Below are positions 33,922 to 42,918 of a stretch of 64,000 nt of DNA, piece by piece. Each line of letters begins with the position of its first letter. The first letter of the stretch is position 1. A program made the position numbers and the translations under genes. The notes below the pieces were generated by a model. It was not told where the DNA came from and ran no database searches. It worked only from the letters and a program-made list of their open reading frames with translations. The DNA comes from Mucilaginibacter_A sp964251965 (GTDB lineage Bacteria > Bacteroidota > Bacteroidia > Sphingobacteriales > Sphingobacteriaceae), in the NCBI GenBank assembly GCA_964251965.1, contig CAXULQ010000013.1:1-64000 (forward strand). Reading direction: 5' to 3'.

Positions 33922-35124
33922 TTATCTTACCAAACGGATCCCGGTGTATTGCCAGCGTGCACTTGTTTGGAAAAAATTACGGTAAGTTTTTCGGCTGTGG
34001 TTAGGTGAAGTTACATCCGAAGCACCCCGCAAAACCATCTGGTTAACCATAAATTTGCCGTTATACTCGCCAATGGCACCCGGCGCGGTAACAAAACCGG
34101 GATACGGCAGATACGCGCTGTTCGTCCATTCCCAACATCGGCCCCAATCCATTTTTTCTGAAGCAACTTCCCACTCAAATTCGGTTGGCAAACGCAAACC
34201 CTTCCAACTGGCAAAAGCTGCGGCTTCAAAGTAACTCACGTGGCAAACCGATTCGGTTAAATCAAGCAATTTGATCCCGCCCAAAGTATAATTGCACCAT
34301 TTGCCGTCGATTTGGTGCCAGTAAAGCGGTGCTTTAATGTCGTTGTTTTTTACCCAATCCCAGCCTTCTGCGTGCCAGAAACGGAAGTTCTGGTAACCGC
34401 TATCTTCCAAAAATTCCAAATATTCTGCATTGGTTACCGGTTGGCTGCTGATCTCGAAATCGGGTAAATACACCGTATGCCGGCCCCGTTCATTATCAAA
34501 ATAAAAACCTTCACCTTCGTGGCCAATTTCATACAAACCAGATTTTATGGGGATAAAAACAGCATCACTTTTGGGCATACTGTTTTTACCGGGATAATTT
34601 TCGGCATAAGCCGGAAAAAGCGGGTTATGACCGAGGATGTATTTAATATCCGTCCACAATAATTCCTGGTGCTGCTCTTCGTGATAAAACCCAAGCGTCA
34701 GGAGTTCGTGCAATTCCGCAGAAACCTCGCAGCTTAGCAAGTTTTCCATCGCTTCGTCCACATAATTGCGGTACGCATAAATATCCTGTACGGTTGGCCG
34801 GCTCAGGTTTCCGCGGTTGGTACGGATTACTCTTGTGCCAACGCTTTCGTAATAACTGTTGAAAACGTAATTGTAATCCGCATTAAATTCCTGATAGCCA
34901 ATAACATTTGGCTTCAATATAAATGTTTCAAAAAACCAGGTGGTGTGACCGAGATGCCATTTCGGCGGACTGACATCGGGCGTTGGCTGCACCACGTAAT
35001 CTTCCGTTTGCAGCGGTGCGCAGATTTGTTTAGACCGGTTGCGAACGGTTATGTAGCGGTTAAGCAAATCAGTTGCTGCTGAGGTATCTGGTAAGATCGG
35101 AGATGGTTCTAATATGTAACTCAT
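33922..35124 (-). CDS. egtB: Ergothioneine biosynthesis sulfoxide synthase
   Basis: 400 residues, a non-haem iron enzyme joining hercynine to a thiol. The N-terminal DinB-like domain supplies the iron-binding His in PPKWHLGHTTWFFETF (about 54-60) and the pair in FYHEEQHQELL (about 147-157). The C-terminal formylglycine-generating-like domain shows FEISSQPVTNAEY, LRLPTEFEWEVASE, WEWTNSAY and RGASDVTSPNHSRKTYRNFF. No egtA, egtC or egtE is nearby, so cysteine may be the direct sulfur donor, or gamma-Glu-Cys made elsewhere. Its first 56 bp overlap the egtU 3' end, implying coupling. Confidence 0.93.
   Translation of the reverse strand: MSYILEPSPILPDTSAATDLLNRYITVRNRSKQICAPLQTEDYVVQPTPDVSPPKWHLGHTTWFFETFILKPNVIGYQEFNADYNYVFNSYYESVGTRVIRTNRGNLSRPTVQDIYAYRNYVDEAMENLLSCEVSAELHELLTLGFYHEEQHQELLWTDIKYILGHNPLFPAYAENYPGKNSMPKSDAVFIPIKSGLYEIGHEGEGFYFDNERGRHTVYLPDFEISSQPVTNAEYLEFLEDSGYQNFRFWHAEGWDWVKNNDIKAPLYWHQIDGKWCNYTLGGIKLLDLTESVCHVSYFEAAAFASWKGLRLPTEFEWEVASEKMDWGRCWEWTNSAYLPYPGFVTAPGAIGEYNGKFMVNQMVLRGASDVTSPNHSRKTYRNFFQTSARWQYTGIRLVR
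34552..34590. repeat. Inverted pair of AACAG-variant motifs inside egtB
   Basis: GATAAAAACAGCAT (34552-34565) and ATACTGTTTTTACC (34577-34590) face each other across 11 bp. Confidence 0.8.
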
Positions 35125-36637
35125 GTGCTTGTTTATGTCTCATCATCAGCGCATAAGCGTTATTGAAACCGATCGGCTTCAACCATTCCAGCGCATATTG
35201 CTGTTTAAACTTCTTTCTAACAAAATCATACACTTTGAGTTTGCTGCTGCCGATAGAATCTGTTGTTTTTTGTGAAGCCTGCAAAATTACCAGCAAACCG
35301 GTGCCGGTATATTCGGGGTAAAAATCGATCTGGTTATTGGTAAGCGCATCAAAACAAATTTTGGTGCCGCCCAAACCGGTTTTGGTGGAAACTGCGTAAT
35401 CGGTATAACCTTGAATTAGATCAGCATACATGGCCGCCAGAATATATTGCTCGCCGAATATTTTGGAGCCGATGCGCACCGTTCCGTTTTTTCCGTTCCG
35501 GGAAGGACGAAAAAGCTTCTTTTGCAGCAGAAAATCATGCGCTGTTTTTTCGGGAGATTGTTTAAGTTGATCGACTTTGTAATTCAAATCTGTCATCACT
35601 GAATCGTTGATCGTTCCGGTTAGTAAATTTAACGTTTTTTCCAGTTCTGGGAATTTTTGCAGTGCATCTTTCCGCACAACCGGCGCACAATAATACGGCG
35701 GGAAAATGTGCTTGTCATCCTCCAGAATTGTTAAACCGAAAGCTTTTAAACGGCCGTCGGTACTGTAACCGCTGATCACGTCCAGCTCCTTTTCGTAAGC
35801 CGCTTTATACATCACCGCATCACTGATGACGACGGTTTTAATTTTCAGTCCGTAAACCTGACGCAAACCTAAATCGCCGTCGCGCCTGCCCATAAATTCG
35901 GGTGTAAAACCGGCCAGCAGTTTGTTTTTTTGGGTGGAAGGAAACCAATAAACAGCCGATAAAAGAAGTATCACTGCCGGAAAAACCCACAGAAAAATCT
36001 TAACTTTTTTCAGGCTGAGGTTTTGAATCCTCGACAACAAAAAATCTAAAATAATTGCTAAAAGTGCCGCCGGAATCGCTCCGGCCAAAATCATGTTAGA
36101 ATTATTAAGAGAAATTCCGCCAAAAATAAATTCGCCCAAACCGCCGGCCGCAATAAACGCCGCCAAAGTTGCCACGCCAACATTTATGACGGTTGCGGTA
36201 CGGATTCCGGCCAGCAAAACCGGCATCGCCAGCGGTAATTCAACTTTAAACAAAATTTGCCAAACGCTCATGCCCATGCCGCGCGCAGCTTCTTTTACGG
36301 TTGCATTTACTTCGGTAATTCCGGTGTAAGTATTGCGGATGATGGGCAGCAAAGCGTATAAAAAAAGCGCAACAATAGCCGGTTTCGGACCGATTCCCAG
36401 CAACGGAATCATAAAACCGAGCAAAGCCAAACTCGGGATAGTTTGCAAAACGCCTGCGAAACCCAAAACGCTTCCGGCGAATTGTTTTTTTCGGGCGATC
36501 CAGATTCCCAATGGCAAACCAATCAAAATCGCCAAAAACAGCGAGATAAACGTTAAACCCAAATGCTGCACGGTTTGCTGCAACAGTTTTTCGTGTTCCT
36601 GCCGCATAAATTGCCACAAACTTTGCGCGTTGTTCAT
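35069..36637 (-). CDS. egtU: EgtU-like ABC permease fused to a substrate-binding domain
   Basis: 522 residues. Permease domain (about 1-205) of the OpuC/EgtU type with QTIPSLALLGFMIPLLGIG and the EAARGMGM coupling loop; extra TM at about 214-232; then an exported binding domain. In OpuC/EgtU proteins the segment IGSKIFGEQYIL...LGLGGTKICFDAL...YPEYTGTG normally comes first and PEFMGRRDGDLGL...LEDDKHIFPPYY second. Here the second lobe is at 241-376 and the first lobe at 385-522, an apparent circular permutation. Location beside egtB/egtD points to ergothioneine uptake; betaine-type substrates are the alternative. It overlaps egtV by 4 bp and egtB by 56 bp. Confidence 0.82.
   Translation of the reverse strand: MNNAQSLWQFMRQEHEKLLQQTVQHLGLTFISLFLAILIGLPLGIWIARKKQFAGSVLGFAGVLQTIPSLALLGFMIPLLGIGPKPAIVALFLYALLPIIRNTYTGITEVNATVKEAARGMGMSVWQILFKVELPLAMPVLLAGIRTATVINVGVATLAAFIAAGGLGEFIFGGISLNNSNMILAGAIPAALLAIILDFLLSRIQNLSLKKVKIFLWVFPAVILLLSAVYWFPSTQKNKLLAGFTPEFMGRRDGDLGLRQVYGLKIKTVVISDAVMYKAAYEKELDVISGYSTDGRLKAFGLTILEDDKHIFPPYYCAPVVRKDALQKFPELEKTLNLLTGTINDSVMTDLNYKVDQLKQSPEKTAHDFLLQKKLFRPSRNGKNGTVRIGSKIFGEQYILAAMYADLIQGYTDYAVSTKTGLGGTKICFDALTNNQIDFYPEYTGTGLLVILQASQKTTDSIGSSKLKVYDFVRKKFKQQYALEWLKPIGFNNAYALMMRHKQAHELHIRTISDLTRYLSSN
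35958..35971 (+). repeat. Dispersed motif copy (inside egtU)
   Basis: GATAAAAGAAGTAT; it encodes part of the TM segment before the binding domain. Confidence 0.85.
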
Positions 36638-37593
36638 GGCACCAAATTTTTATGCGTAAAAAAAACATTCATTAATTCCTGCGGACTTGCTTGTTTCCGG
36701 GAATCAGTTTTGGATTGATAAATGCTGATTTGCTGTAAATTATTTTGTTGAAGGATGGAAACGGTTTCCCAAACGCTGCTTTCCGAAGTAATTTCCGGCA
36801 CTGATTTTTCACCGGTAAAAGAAGCAAGCTGCTCCCACAAATCATTTAAAGAAACGGCTTTGAGTTCTAACTGCAAACGCTGATCATCTAAAAACGAAGA
36901 AACAAAAGCATCTGCCGGTTTAAATAACAATTCTGCGGGCGTTCCAATCTGTTTAATTTTTCCGGCATCCATCAAACAAATCCGGTCGGCCATTTCAAAA
37001 GCTTCCTGCACATCGTGCGTTACCATGACGATGGTTTTGCGCTTCAGTTCATCCAGATTTTTAAATTCTTTGCGGATGGAAGCGCGCGTAATTGGATCCA
37101 AAGCACCAAAAGCTTCGTCCATTAACAAAACCGGCGGATCGGCCATTAAAGCGCGCGCCAAACCAATGCGCTGCTGCTGGCCGCCGCTTAATTTGTTTGG
37201 ATATAAGGACAAATATTTTTCGGGAAGATGAAGCTTTTCCAGTAAAGTTCGGGTTCTTTCAGAGATTTTCTGCTGGTCCCATTTTAATAATTTGGGAACG
37301 ATAGCCATATTTTCGGCAACGGTATAATGCGGGAACAAGCCGTTGTCCTGCAAAACATAGCCGATTCCGCGCCGCAATTCGTCCTGATTTTGCGCTAAAA
37401 CATCTTTACCGTTTACGCTGATCCGGCCGCCGGAAGGTTCCGTCAGCCGGTTTATCATTTTCAAAGTGGTGGTTTTGCCGCAGCCGCTGGTGCCCAGAAG
37501 CACCAGCGTTTCGCCTTCTTTTACCTCGAAAGAAATATCATCAACCGCAGCAGTTTTACCAAAATCTTTACGCAGGTGCTCGGCTACAATCAT
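36634..37593 (-). CDS. egtV: ABC transporter ATP-binding subunit (EgtV/OpuCA-like)
   Basis: 319 residues. Walker A GTSGCGKTTT (about 34-43), Q-loop VLQDNGLFPHYTV, signature LSGGQQQRIGLARAL, Walker B PVLLMDEAFGALDP and the switch His in VMVTHDVQEAF are complete. A short C-terminal regulatory tail of about 80 residues follows, poorly matching CBS domains. It energises the permease whose gene overlaps its stop by 4 bp. The name follows the EgtUV system; assignment rests on operon context. Confidence 0.85.
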   Translation of the reverse strand: MIVAEHLRKDFGKTAAVDDISFEVKEGETLVLLGTSGCGKTTTLKMINRLTEPSGGRISVNGKDVLAQNQDELRRGIGYVLQDNGLFPHYTVAENMAIVPKLLKWDQQKISERTRTLLEKLHLPEKYLSLYPNKLSGGQQQRIGLARALMADPPVLLMDEAFGALDPITRASIRKEFKNLDELKRKTIVMVTHDVQEAFEMADRICLMDAGKIKQIGTPAELLFKPADAFVSSFLDDQRLQLELKAVSLNDLWEQLASFTGEKSVPEITSESSVWETVSILQQNNLQQISIYQSKTDSRKQASPQELMNVFFTHKNLVP

Positions 37594-37602
37594 GGAAGCA
37601 AG

Positions 37603-38991
37603 TTACGCTTCTTCTATCGACATAAAAAGGTTATTGATCGATTCTGATGTAGTTGGGTGCGCAAAAATGTTTTCGCGCAATTCGTGCGCCGTTATTTTTC
37701 CCTGCATCGCCATCTGCAAAACCGACATGATTTCGCCGCCTTCGTAACCTAAAACGGTTGCACCCAAAATTTGATCGGTTTTGGCATCTACAACGGCTTT
37801 CATAAAGCCTTTTTTTTCTCCGATCTCATTGGCGCGGGCAACGTGGCCCATTTCCAGTTTGGCAATTTTTACGTCGAGGTTTTGCTTTTTTGCTTCACTT
37901 TCTGATAAGCCGATGCGGCCCAGCTGCGGATCTGTGAACATACAATACGGTACCGGCCGACCTTTTATGGTTAAATCCGCACCTTCCGTTAAATTTTTCA
38001 GTACGATCAAATGATCATTATAAGCGATATGCGTAAACGCCGGGCCAGGTTTTACATCGCCTAAAGCATAAATACCTTGCGCGGTGGTTTCCAGCTTATC
38101 GTTTACTTTTACGTAGCCTTTGTCGTCGATTTCCACGCCTGTATTTTCTAAGCCAAGCGTTTTAGTTTGCGGCGTACGGCCAACAGCAAGCAGTATTTGT
38201 GCAGCAGAAACTTTTTGTTCGCCTATTTTGGTTTTGGTTTTGAGGGTTAACGTAACGCCGACGGCAGATTTTTCAATTTTAACGGTTTCTGCGGAAGTGA
38301 TAATTTCAATCCCTTCTTCCTTTAAAAAATCCGTTACACTTTCGCTTACATCTTCATCTTCACGCACCATGATGCGTTCCGATTTTTCAATCAGCGTAAC
38401 TTTACTGCCAAAGCGCGAGAACATCTGCCCAAACTCCAAACCGATGTAATTTCCACCAATAACAATCAGGCTTTCAGGCAGTTCCTTCAAATCCAGAATG
38501 GTGGTTGAAGTTAGATATGATATTGTTTCTATGCCTTCAATTTTTGGAATCGTAGTTTTTGCGCCGGTGTCAATAAAAATCAAATCAGCTGTCATTTCTT
38601 CTTCGCCGCCAGCATTCAATTTTACAGATAAAGTTTTTTTATCGATAAAAGAAGCATCACCAAAAATCAAATCCAGGTTTTCGGTTTCCTCCAAACCTTG
38701 TTGTCCGCCTTGCCGGGATTTGATAACGATATCGTCTTTTCGTTTGATGATCGCCGGGAAATCAACTTTAAAATCCTTTACGATAACGCCCATATCTTTT
38801 CTTGTGACCACGTATGCAGCCCGTGCAGAACCGATTAAGGCTTTGGTTGGCGTGCAGCCGTCGTTTACACAAGTCCCTCCCACAAAACGTTTTTCTATCA
38901 GGGCGGTTTTTTTGCCTGCTTTGGCCAGTTTTTTTGCCAAAGGCGTACCCGCCTGGCCGGAACCAATTACAATGGCATCATAAGTTTTCAT
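37603..38991 (-). CDS. FAD-dependent pyridine nucleotide-disulfide oxidoreductase
   Basis: 462 residues. FAD motif AIVIGSGQAGTPLA, redox-active pair Cys41/Cys46 in GGTCVNDGCTPTK, NAD(P)H motif IVIGGNYIGLEFG (about 177-189), second FAD motif YALGDVKPGPAFTH, and the C-terminal HPTTSE carrying the active-site His. The protein resembles the mercuric reductase/dihydrolipoamide dehydrogenase branch but lacks the C-terminal Cys pair and heavy-metal domain of MerA. It ends 9 bp before egtV starts. A role in reducing ergothioneine disulfide or another small disulfide is my inference. Confidence 0.85.
   Translation of the reverse strand: MKTYDAIVIGSGQAGTPLAKKLAKAGKKTALIEKRFVGGTCVNDGCTPTKALIGSARAAYVVTRKDMGVIVKDFKVDFPAIIKRKDDIVIKSRQGGQQGLEETENLDLIFGDASFIDKKTLSVKLNAGGEEEMTADLIFIDTGAKTTIPKIEGIETISYLTSTTILDLKELPESLIVIGGNYIGLEFGQMFSRFGSKVTLIEKSERIMVREDEDVSESVTDFLKEEGIEIITSAETVKIEKSAVGVTLTLKTKTKIGEQKVSAAQILLAVGRTPQTKTLGLENTGVEIDDKGYVKVNDKLETTAQGIYALGDVKPGPAFTHIAYNDHLIVLKNLTEGADLTIKGRPVPYCMFTDPQLGRIGLSESEAKKQNLDVKIAKLEMGHVARANEIGEKKGFMKAVVDAKTDQILGATVLGYEGGEIMSVLQMAMQGKITAHELRENIFAHPTTSESINNLFMSIEEA
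38644..38657 (+). repeat. Dispersed motif copy (inside disulfide reductase gene)
   Basis: GATAAAAGAAGCAT, preceded by TTTTTTTATC, making an overlapping palindrome TTTTATCGATAAAA. Confidence 0.85.
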
Positions 38992-38993
38992 CG

Positions 38994-39007
38994 ATGCTGC
39001 TTTTATC
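38994..39007 (-). repeat. GCAG-variant motif spanning a gene junction
   Basis: ATGCTGCTTTTATC covers the 11-bp gap between DUF427 and the reductase, including part of the DUF427 stop codon. Confidence 0.65.
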
Positions 39008-39284
39008 GGGTAATTTTTACGCCCTTCCAGAACGCTACGTAGTTTTTAATCTGTGCTGCCGCATGTTTTGGTTCCGGATAAAACCAGGCCGCATCAGGGT
39101 TTTGTTTGCCGTCCACATCTAATGTATAATACGACGCCAAGCCTTTCCACGGGCAGGTAGTATGCGTGGAAGATAATTTCAGGTACTCATTTTTAACGGA
39201 TTCCAGCGGGAAATACTGGTTGTTTTCTACTACGATGGTGGCATCGCTTTCGGCTATAATTTGGTTGTTCCATTCAGCTTTCAT
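39003..39284 (-). CDS. DUF427 domain protein
   Basis: 93 residues from the ATG at 39284; a longer frame to 39344 exists but it reads through a motif copy, and the family begins MKAEWNNQIIAES. Conserved DUF427 features: YFPLESV, STHTTCPWKGLASYYTLDVDG, AAWFYPEP and VAFWKGVKI. DUF427 is a single beta-sandwich-like domain of unknown function, sometimes found near redox genes. The gene is 11 bp upstream of the disulfide reductase and is probably the first gene of the ergothioneine operon. Confidence 0.85.
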   Translation of the reverse strand: MKAEWNNQIIAESDATIVVENNQYFPLESVKNEYLKLSSTHTTCPWKGLASYYTLDVDGKQNPDAAWFYPEPKHAAAQIKNYVAFWKGVKITR

Positions 39285-39301
39285 AATTTTAATTTTAGGT
39301 T

Positions 39302-39315
39302 GATAAAAGAAGTAT
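39302..39315 (+). repeat. Dispersed motif copy
   Basis: GATAAAAGAAGTAT 17 bp upstream of DUF427; an imperfect reverse partner (ATACTTCTTGTC) follows at 39327. Confidence 0.88.
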
Positions 39316-39397
39316 CCAATAATTTTATACTTCTTGTCAATCAACTGGTTTTCCTGTATTTAGTTTTGTGCCGATGAATATCTTGTTTTCTATAAGC

Positions 39398-39434
39398 AAA
39401 AAGAGCATCAGAAAAATTTCCTGATGCTCTTTTT
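39398..39434. terminator. Strong hairpin terminator
   Basis: Perfect 14-bp stem AAAAAGAGCATCAG / CTGATGCTCTTTTT with a 9-base loop, 11 bp past the TonB receptor stop; works in either direction. Confidence 0.9.
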
Positions 39435-39444
39435 ATACACTATT

Positions 39445-42438
39445 TTAATCCATTGGAGGACCGCCACCCGGAGGGCCACCGCCTCCCGGAGGACCGCCAC
39501 CACCAGGGCCACGGCTGCCGCCATCGCCCCTACGTTCTCCTCCTCTAAAATCATCCTGCTGCGGTGATTTGCCGGCAAATTTTTGCAACCTCAAACTAAA
39601 TGAAAGCAGGTAATAACGGCCTAAACGGTTAACATTTGAAACTGTATAACCTGAACCATTTGGTGTATAAGTATAACCCGTATTTTGATTAAATAAATCA
39701 TAAGCAGCTAAACGAACGGTCGCAGCATTGTTTTTTAAAAACCGGCGTTCAAGGTAAGCATTTAAAATATTAGGGTTTTTTTGAGCTACACCGTTATAGC
39801 CACTGTAAATTAATTTGCTATAGTCATAACTTACCGTATAATTTTTCCACAAATAATTTTTACCGTTTAAACCGAATGTGAGGGTTTTAGCAGCAGTATT
39901 TTGAAAATTTGTAGCTATGATAGAGTTATTAATAGTGCTAATGCTGTAACTGGTTCTAAATTCGGCATCGATCACATCGGTAATATCCGTTCTAAACCGT
40001 ACTCCTGGTGTTATAACCAAACTTTTGGCAATATTTCTTAAAGTAGTCATCGATTCGGTATTACTTACGGCATCATATGCGACACTGCTGCTGTAACCAA
40101 TATTGTTGGTATAAGTAGCTTGCGCATTAAACATCAGCGTGTATTTTCTTTGTGCCCATGGTTTAGCATAAGTGCCTATAAAAGAAGATGTATAGTAACC
40201 ATCAGTATTTAGGTATTGGGTTAAATAAGTCCCAGCAAGGTTTTTATTTAAAACATCGTTTTTAGGATAATAAATAGAGTTGGTTACAATTTTATTATCT
40301 GTTTGGTTAAATGTAAGGTTCGTAAACAAAACATCTCCTGTTGCAAAATTAAACTTGTTATAACGCAGCGTAAAGTTGTTGTTAAACTCTGGCTTTAAGT
40401 TTGGATTTCCCTGAACCGGATATAAAGCATTTGAGAAGTCTATAACGGGTTGTAAATAGTTAAAATTTGGCTGGCTGCTGGAACCATTATAATTAATATT
40501 TAAAGCCTGACTTCTGGAGAAATTATAAACAAAGTGGGCAGCAGGAGAGAAATTAAACGTTGAAACATGGGTACTTTGTCCGGTTGTTGGAGAAAAACCA
40601 TCTAAAACAGTAGGCTGCACACCTACTCCTAAAGTATAATTATATTTTTTGTCTACAAAACGATAATTAAGCCCAAAGCGGTTAGTTGTAAAAGTATAGT
40701 TATAATTGTTACTAAACCTTGGATAAAAAACCTCCTGGTTAGCAGTAGTAATCGTATCTGTTTCCTTATCACTTGATGTATAAGAATGGTTAAAATTGTA
40801 ACTAAGTTCCATGTACGACCGCTTTCCTATTGGTTCCAGGTAAGAAAAATTTGTTCCGATACTGTTGGTGCGGCTGTTGGTGTTAATTAATTGATACTGC
40901 GGTGCAGTATGAGGGCCGGCAGTATAGTTGGTTATAGGATTATCAAATTCGTCCGTTTTAGCTGAACTTGCAGAAAAATTGATACTCAAATTACGACGGG
41001 TAGCCCGAAAACGATGGTTGTACAAAACATTTATGCCATAATTAGGCGATTTTGAATTATTTGTAGTGCTTTGGCTGTAGGCTGTATTCGGTATTTCGCT
41101 TACAGTATTGCTTAAAGTAGAATTAGCGTTGGTATTTACACCCGCATAAGAAAATGTTGGTGTTACTTTAAGGTAATTAACCGTATCTGGCTTGTATTCC
41201 ATATTCCAGGTAAAACGATGATTTATGTTTTCCTGTTGCTGATTATTGTCCTGGGTTGTGTTACTGGTTAAACTGCCGCTAATAATATTTTGCTGGAAAG
41301 AATTACTGATCGTATGAACTGTATTGTCTGAAAAACTATAGCTGCCATAAATAGATAAATATTTCCCCCACTGGTCCCTGAAATTTAAACCAATAGCATG
41401 GGCATCCGTAATACCATTTTGGTTTGAAGTAGTACTTGCGCCTTGCAAAGCATTACCTCGGCCTCCGCCACCACCACCGCCTCCAAAACCGCCTCCACCA
41501 CCACGCGCAACACCACCGCCGCCATAAGTAAAGGTATTGATGTTGGTATTGTTGATATTTCCTAAAAGAGATATTTGCCTGTCGCCTTTAAAGCTAAAAT
41601 AGTTAACAGTTCCTAAATAACGGTTATGGTCTTCGTTATTGTTAATAGCAGCAGGATCGGTTGGACTGCCGGTAGTATTGGTTGCAGGCAAAGCATCGCG
41701 GCCAACCCCTGCAGTTGCCTGTAATGAATATCCTACATTTCTATCTTTACGGATAACGATGTTCATAATCTTGTCCGGCTCGCCTGTTTTAACACCCGTT
41801 AAGTTTGCCTGATCGCCATAATCATCAATCATCTGGATACTTTCAATTACATCGGCAGGCAGATTTTTTGTAACCGACTGTACATCTCCTCCCATAAAAT
41901 CTTTTCCGTTGATCCTAACTTTGGTAACCTGCTTGCCTTGCGCAGTAACATTTCCGTTTGCATCTACATCTACGCCCGGCAATTTTTTAATCATATCTTC
42001 TGTTGGCGCATTTGGCCTCACTTTATAAGCATTGGCATTAAACTCTACCGTATCTTCTTTAAGCTTTACCGCATTAATGCCAACAATGGTTACGCCTTTT
42101 AACTGCGTAGCTGATGCCCTGATTTTAATTACGCCAACATTAACAACACTTGGATTTTGCGGCTGTGGCAAGTATCTTCTAACAATGGTTTGAAAACCTA
42201 TTAAATCAACCGTCAACCTAAATTCTGTTGCTTTTACCCTCGGAAACACAAACGAACCATCCATACCAACGGAAGTGGCCAAAGTATCAGACGCGGAAAT
42301 CAGTTTTACACTTGCGCCAGGTAAAGTAGCCCCAGTTGTATCTTGTACTATGCCGCGCACTTCGTGCAACGTTTGTGCATGCAAAACATTTGCTGCTGCC
42401 AGCAAAAAAATAATTAGGCAAAGTATCTGTCGTTTCAT
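39445..42438 (-). CDS. TonB-dependent outer membrane receptor with Gly-rich segments
   Basis: 997 residues from the ATG at 42438, chosen for its signal peptide (LCLIIFLLAAANVLHAQ). A carboxypeptidase-regulatory-like domain (about 25-110) precedes a plug domain (about 120-230; VDVDANGNVTAQGKQVTKVRI) and an OMP beta-barrel-3 type barrel. Two low-complexity regions are notable: a glycine run near 305-335 in an early barrel loop, and the C-terminal tail of about 30 residues of Gly/Pro ending GGGPPMD. No SusD partner is adjacent, so it is not a classical glycan PUL receptor. The substrate is unknown. Confidence 0.88.
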   Translation of the reverse strand: MKRQILCLIIFLLAAANVLHAQTLHEVRGIVQDTTGATLPGASVKLISASDTLATSVGMDGSFVFPRVKATEFRLTVDLIGFQTIVRRYLPQPQNPSVVNVGVIKIRASATQLKGVTIVGINAVKLKEDTVEFNANAYKVRPNAPTEDMIKKLPGVDVDANGNVTAQGKQVTKVRINGKDFMGGDVQSVTKNLPADVIESIQMIDDYGDQANLTGVKTGEPDKIMNIVIRKDRNVGYSLQATAGVGRDALPATNTTGSPTDPAAINNNEDHNRYLGTVNYFSFKGDRQISLLGNINNTNINTFTYGGGGVARGGGGGFGGGGGGGGRGNALQGASTTSNQNGITDAHAIGLNFRDQWGKYLSIYGSYSFSDNTVHTISNSFQQNIISGSLTSNTTQDNNQQQENINHRFTWNMEYKPDTVNYLKVTPTFSYAGVNTNANSTLSNTVSEIPNTAYSQSTTNNSKSPNYGINVLYNHRFRATRRNLSINFSASSAKTDEFDNPITNYTAGPHTAPQYQLINTNSRTNSIGTNFSYLEPIGKRSYMELSYNFNHSYTSSDKETDTITTANQEVFYPRFSNNYNYTFTTNRFGLNYRFVDKKYNYTLGVGVQPTVLDGFSPTTGQSTHVSTFNFSPAAHFVYNFSRSQALNINYNGSSSQPNFNYLQPVIDFSNALYPVQGNPNLKPEFNNNFTLRYNKFNFATGDVLFTNLTFNQTDNKIVTNSIYYPKNDVLNKNLAGTYLTQYLNTDGYYTSSFIGTYAKPWAQRKYTLMFNAQATYTNNIGYSSSVAYDAVSNTESMTTLRNIAKSLVITPGVRFRTDITDVIDAEFRTSYSISTINNSIIATNFQNTAAKTLTFGLNGKNYLWKNYTVSYDYSKLIYSGYNGVAQKNPNILNAYLERRFLKNNAATVRLAAYDLFNQNTGYTYTPNGSGYTVSNVNRLGRYYLLSFSLRLQKFAGKSPQQDDFRGGERRGDGGSRGPGGGGPPGGGGPPGGGPPMD

Positions 42439-42740
42439 ATATTTAGGGTTGAAGGAATAAATCAGTGTTTTTTGTTTTCTTGCAAAGACAGCGCAAATTC
42501 GTAAAAGTTTCGTCAGCTTTAAATCAAGTGCTGTAACATTCGTGTGATTGGCATCATTGTTACATTTTCGCATATTTTAAAGCCATTTATTACGCTTTTT
42601 TAAACTGTAACAATTTGATTATCTTATGTTACCAAGCAGTATTGCTTTGTCCCCAAAAGCTGCCGTTGATGCTTTTACCTGTTTTGTAACTTTAAGTTTC
42701 AATTAAATTTTTAATCCAACAACCACCAAGATTTTAGTGT
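42439..42740. other. Gene-free upstream region of the TonB receptor
   Basis: About 300 bp of AT-rich sequence with no credible gene. Likely holds the receptor promoter, but I see no clear TAnnTTTG element. Confidence 0.4.
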
Positions 42741-42811
42741 GATAAAAACAGCATGGAAAATAAGGACAGGATTTTCACGAAGATATGTACCACAACCATG
42801 CTTCTTTTATC
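42741..42811. repeat. Inverted motif pair, AACAG form and GAAG form
   Basis: GATAAAAACAGCAT (42741-42754, forward) and ATGCTTCTTTTATC (42798-42811, reverse), 43 bp apart. Confidence 0.85.
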
Positions 42812-42850
42812 AACCTTTTTTGGGTAGAATGATAGAACTTCTTCAAAATA

Positions 42851-42898
42851 AAAAATCCTGAAAAACAGTAGCATGAATTACTGTACTCCAGGATTTTT
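42851..42898 (-). terminator. Terminator of the YtxH-family gene
   Basis: Outer stem AAAAATCCTG / CAGGATTTTT, with an inner stem ACAGTA / TACTGT; T-rich exit on the minus strand. Confidence 0.82.
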
Positions 42899-42918
42899 AA
42901 TATTGTTAAAATTTACAG

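Noticed and set aside
42439..42918. Possible small RNA upstream of the TonB receptor
   Set aside because: Only the YtxH terminator hairpin and motif copies are visible; no promoter-plus-terminator unit of its own.
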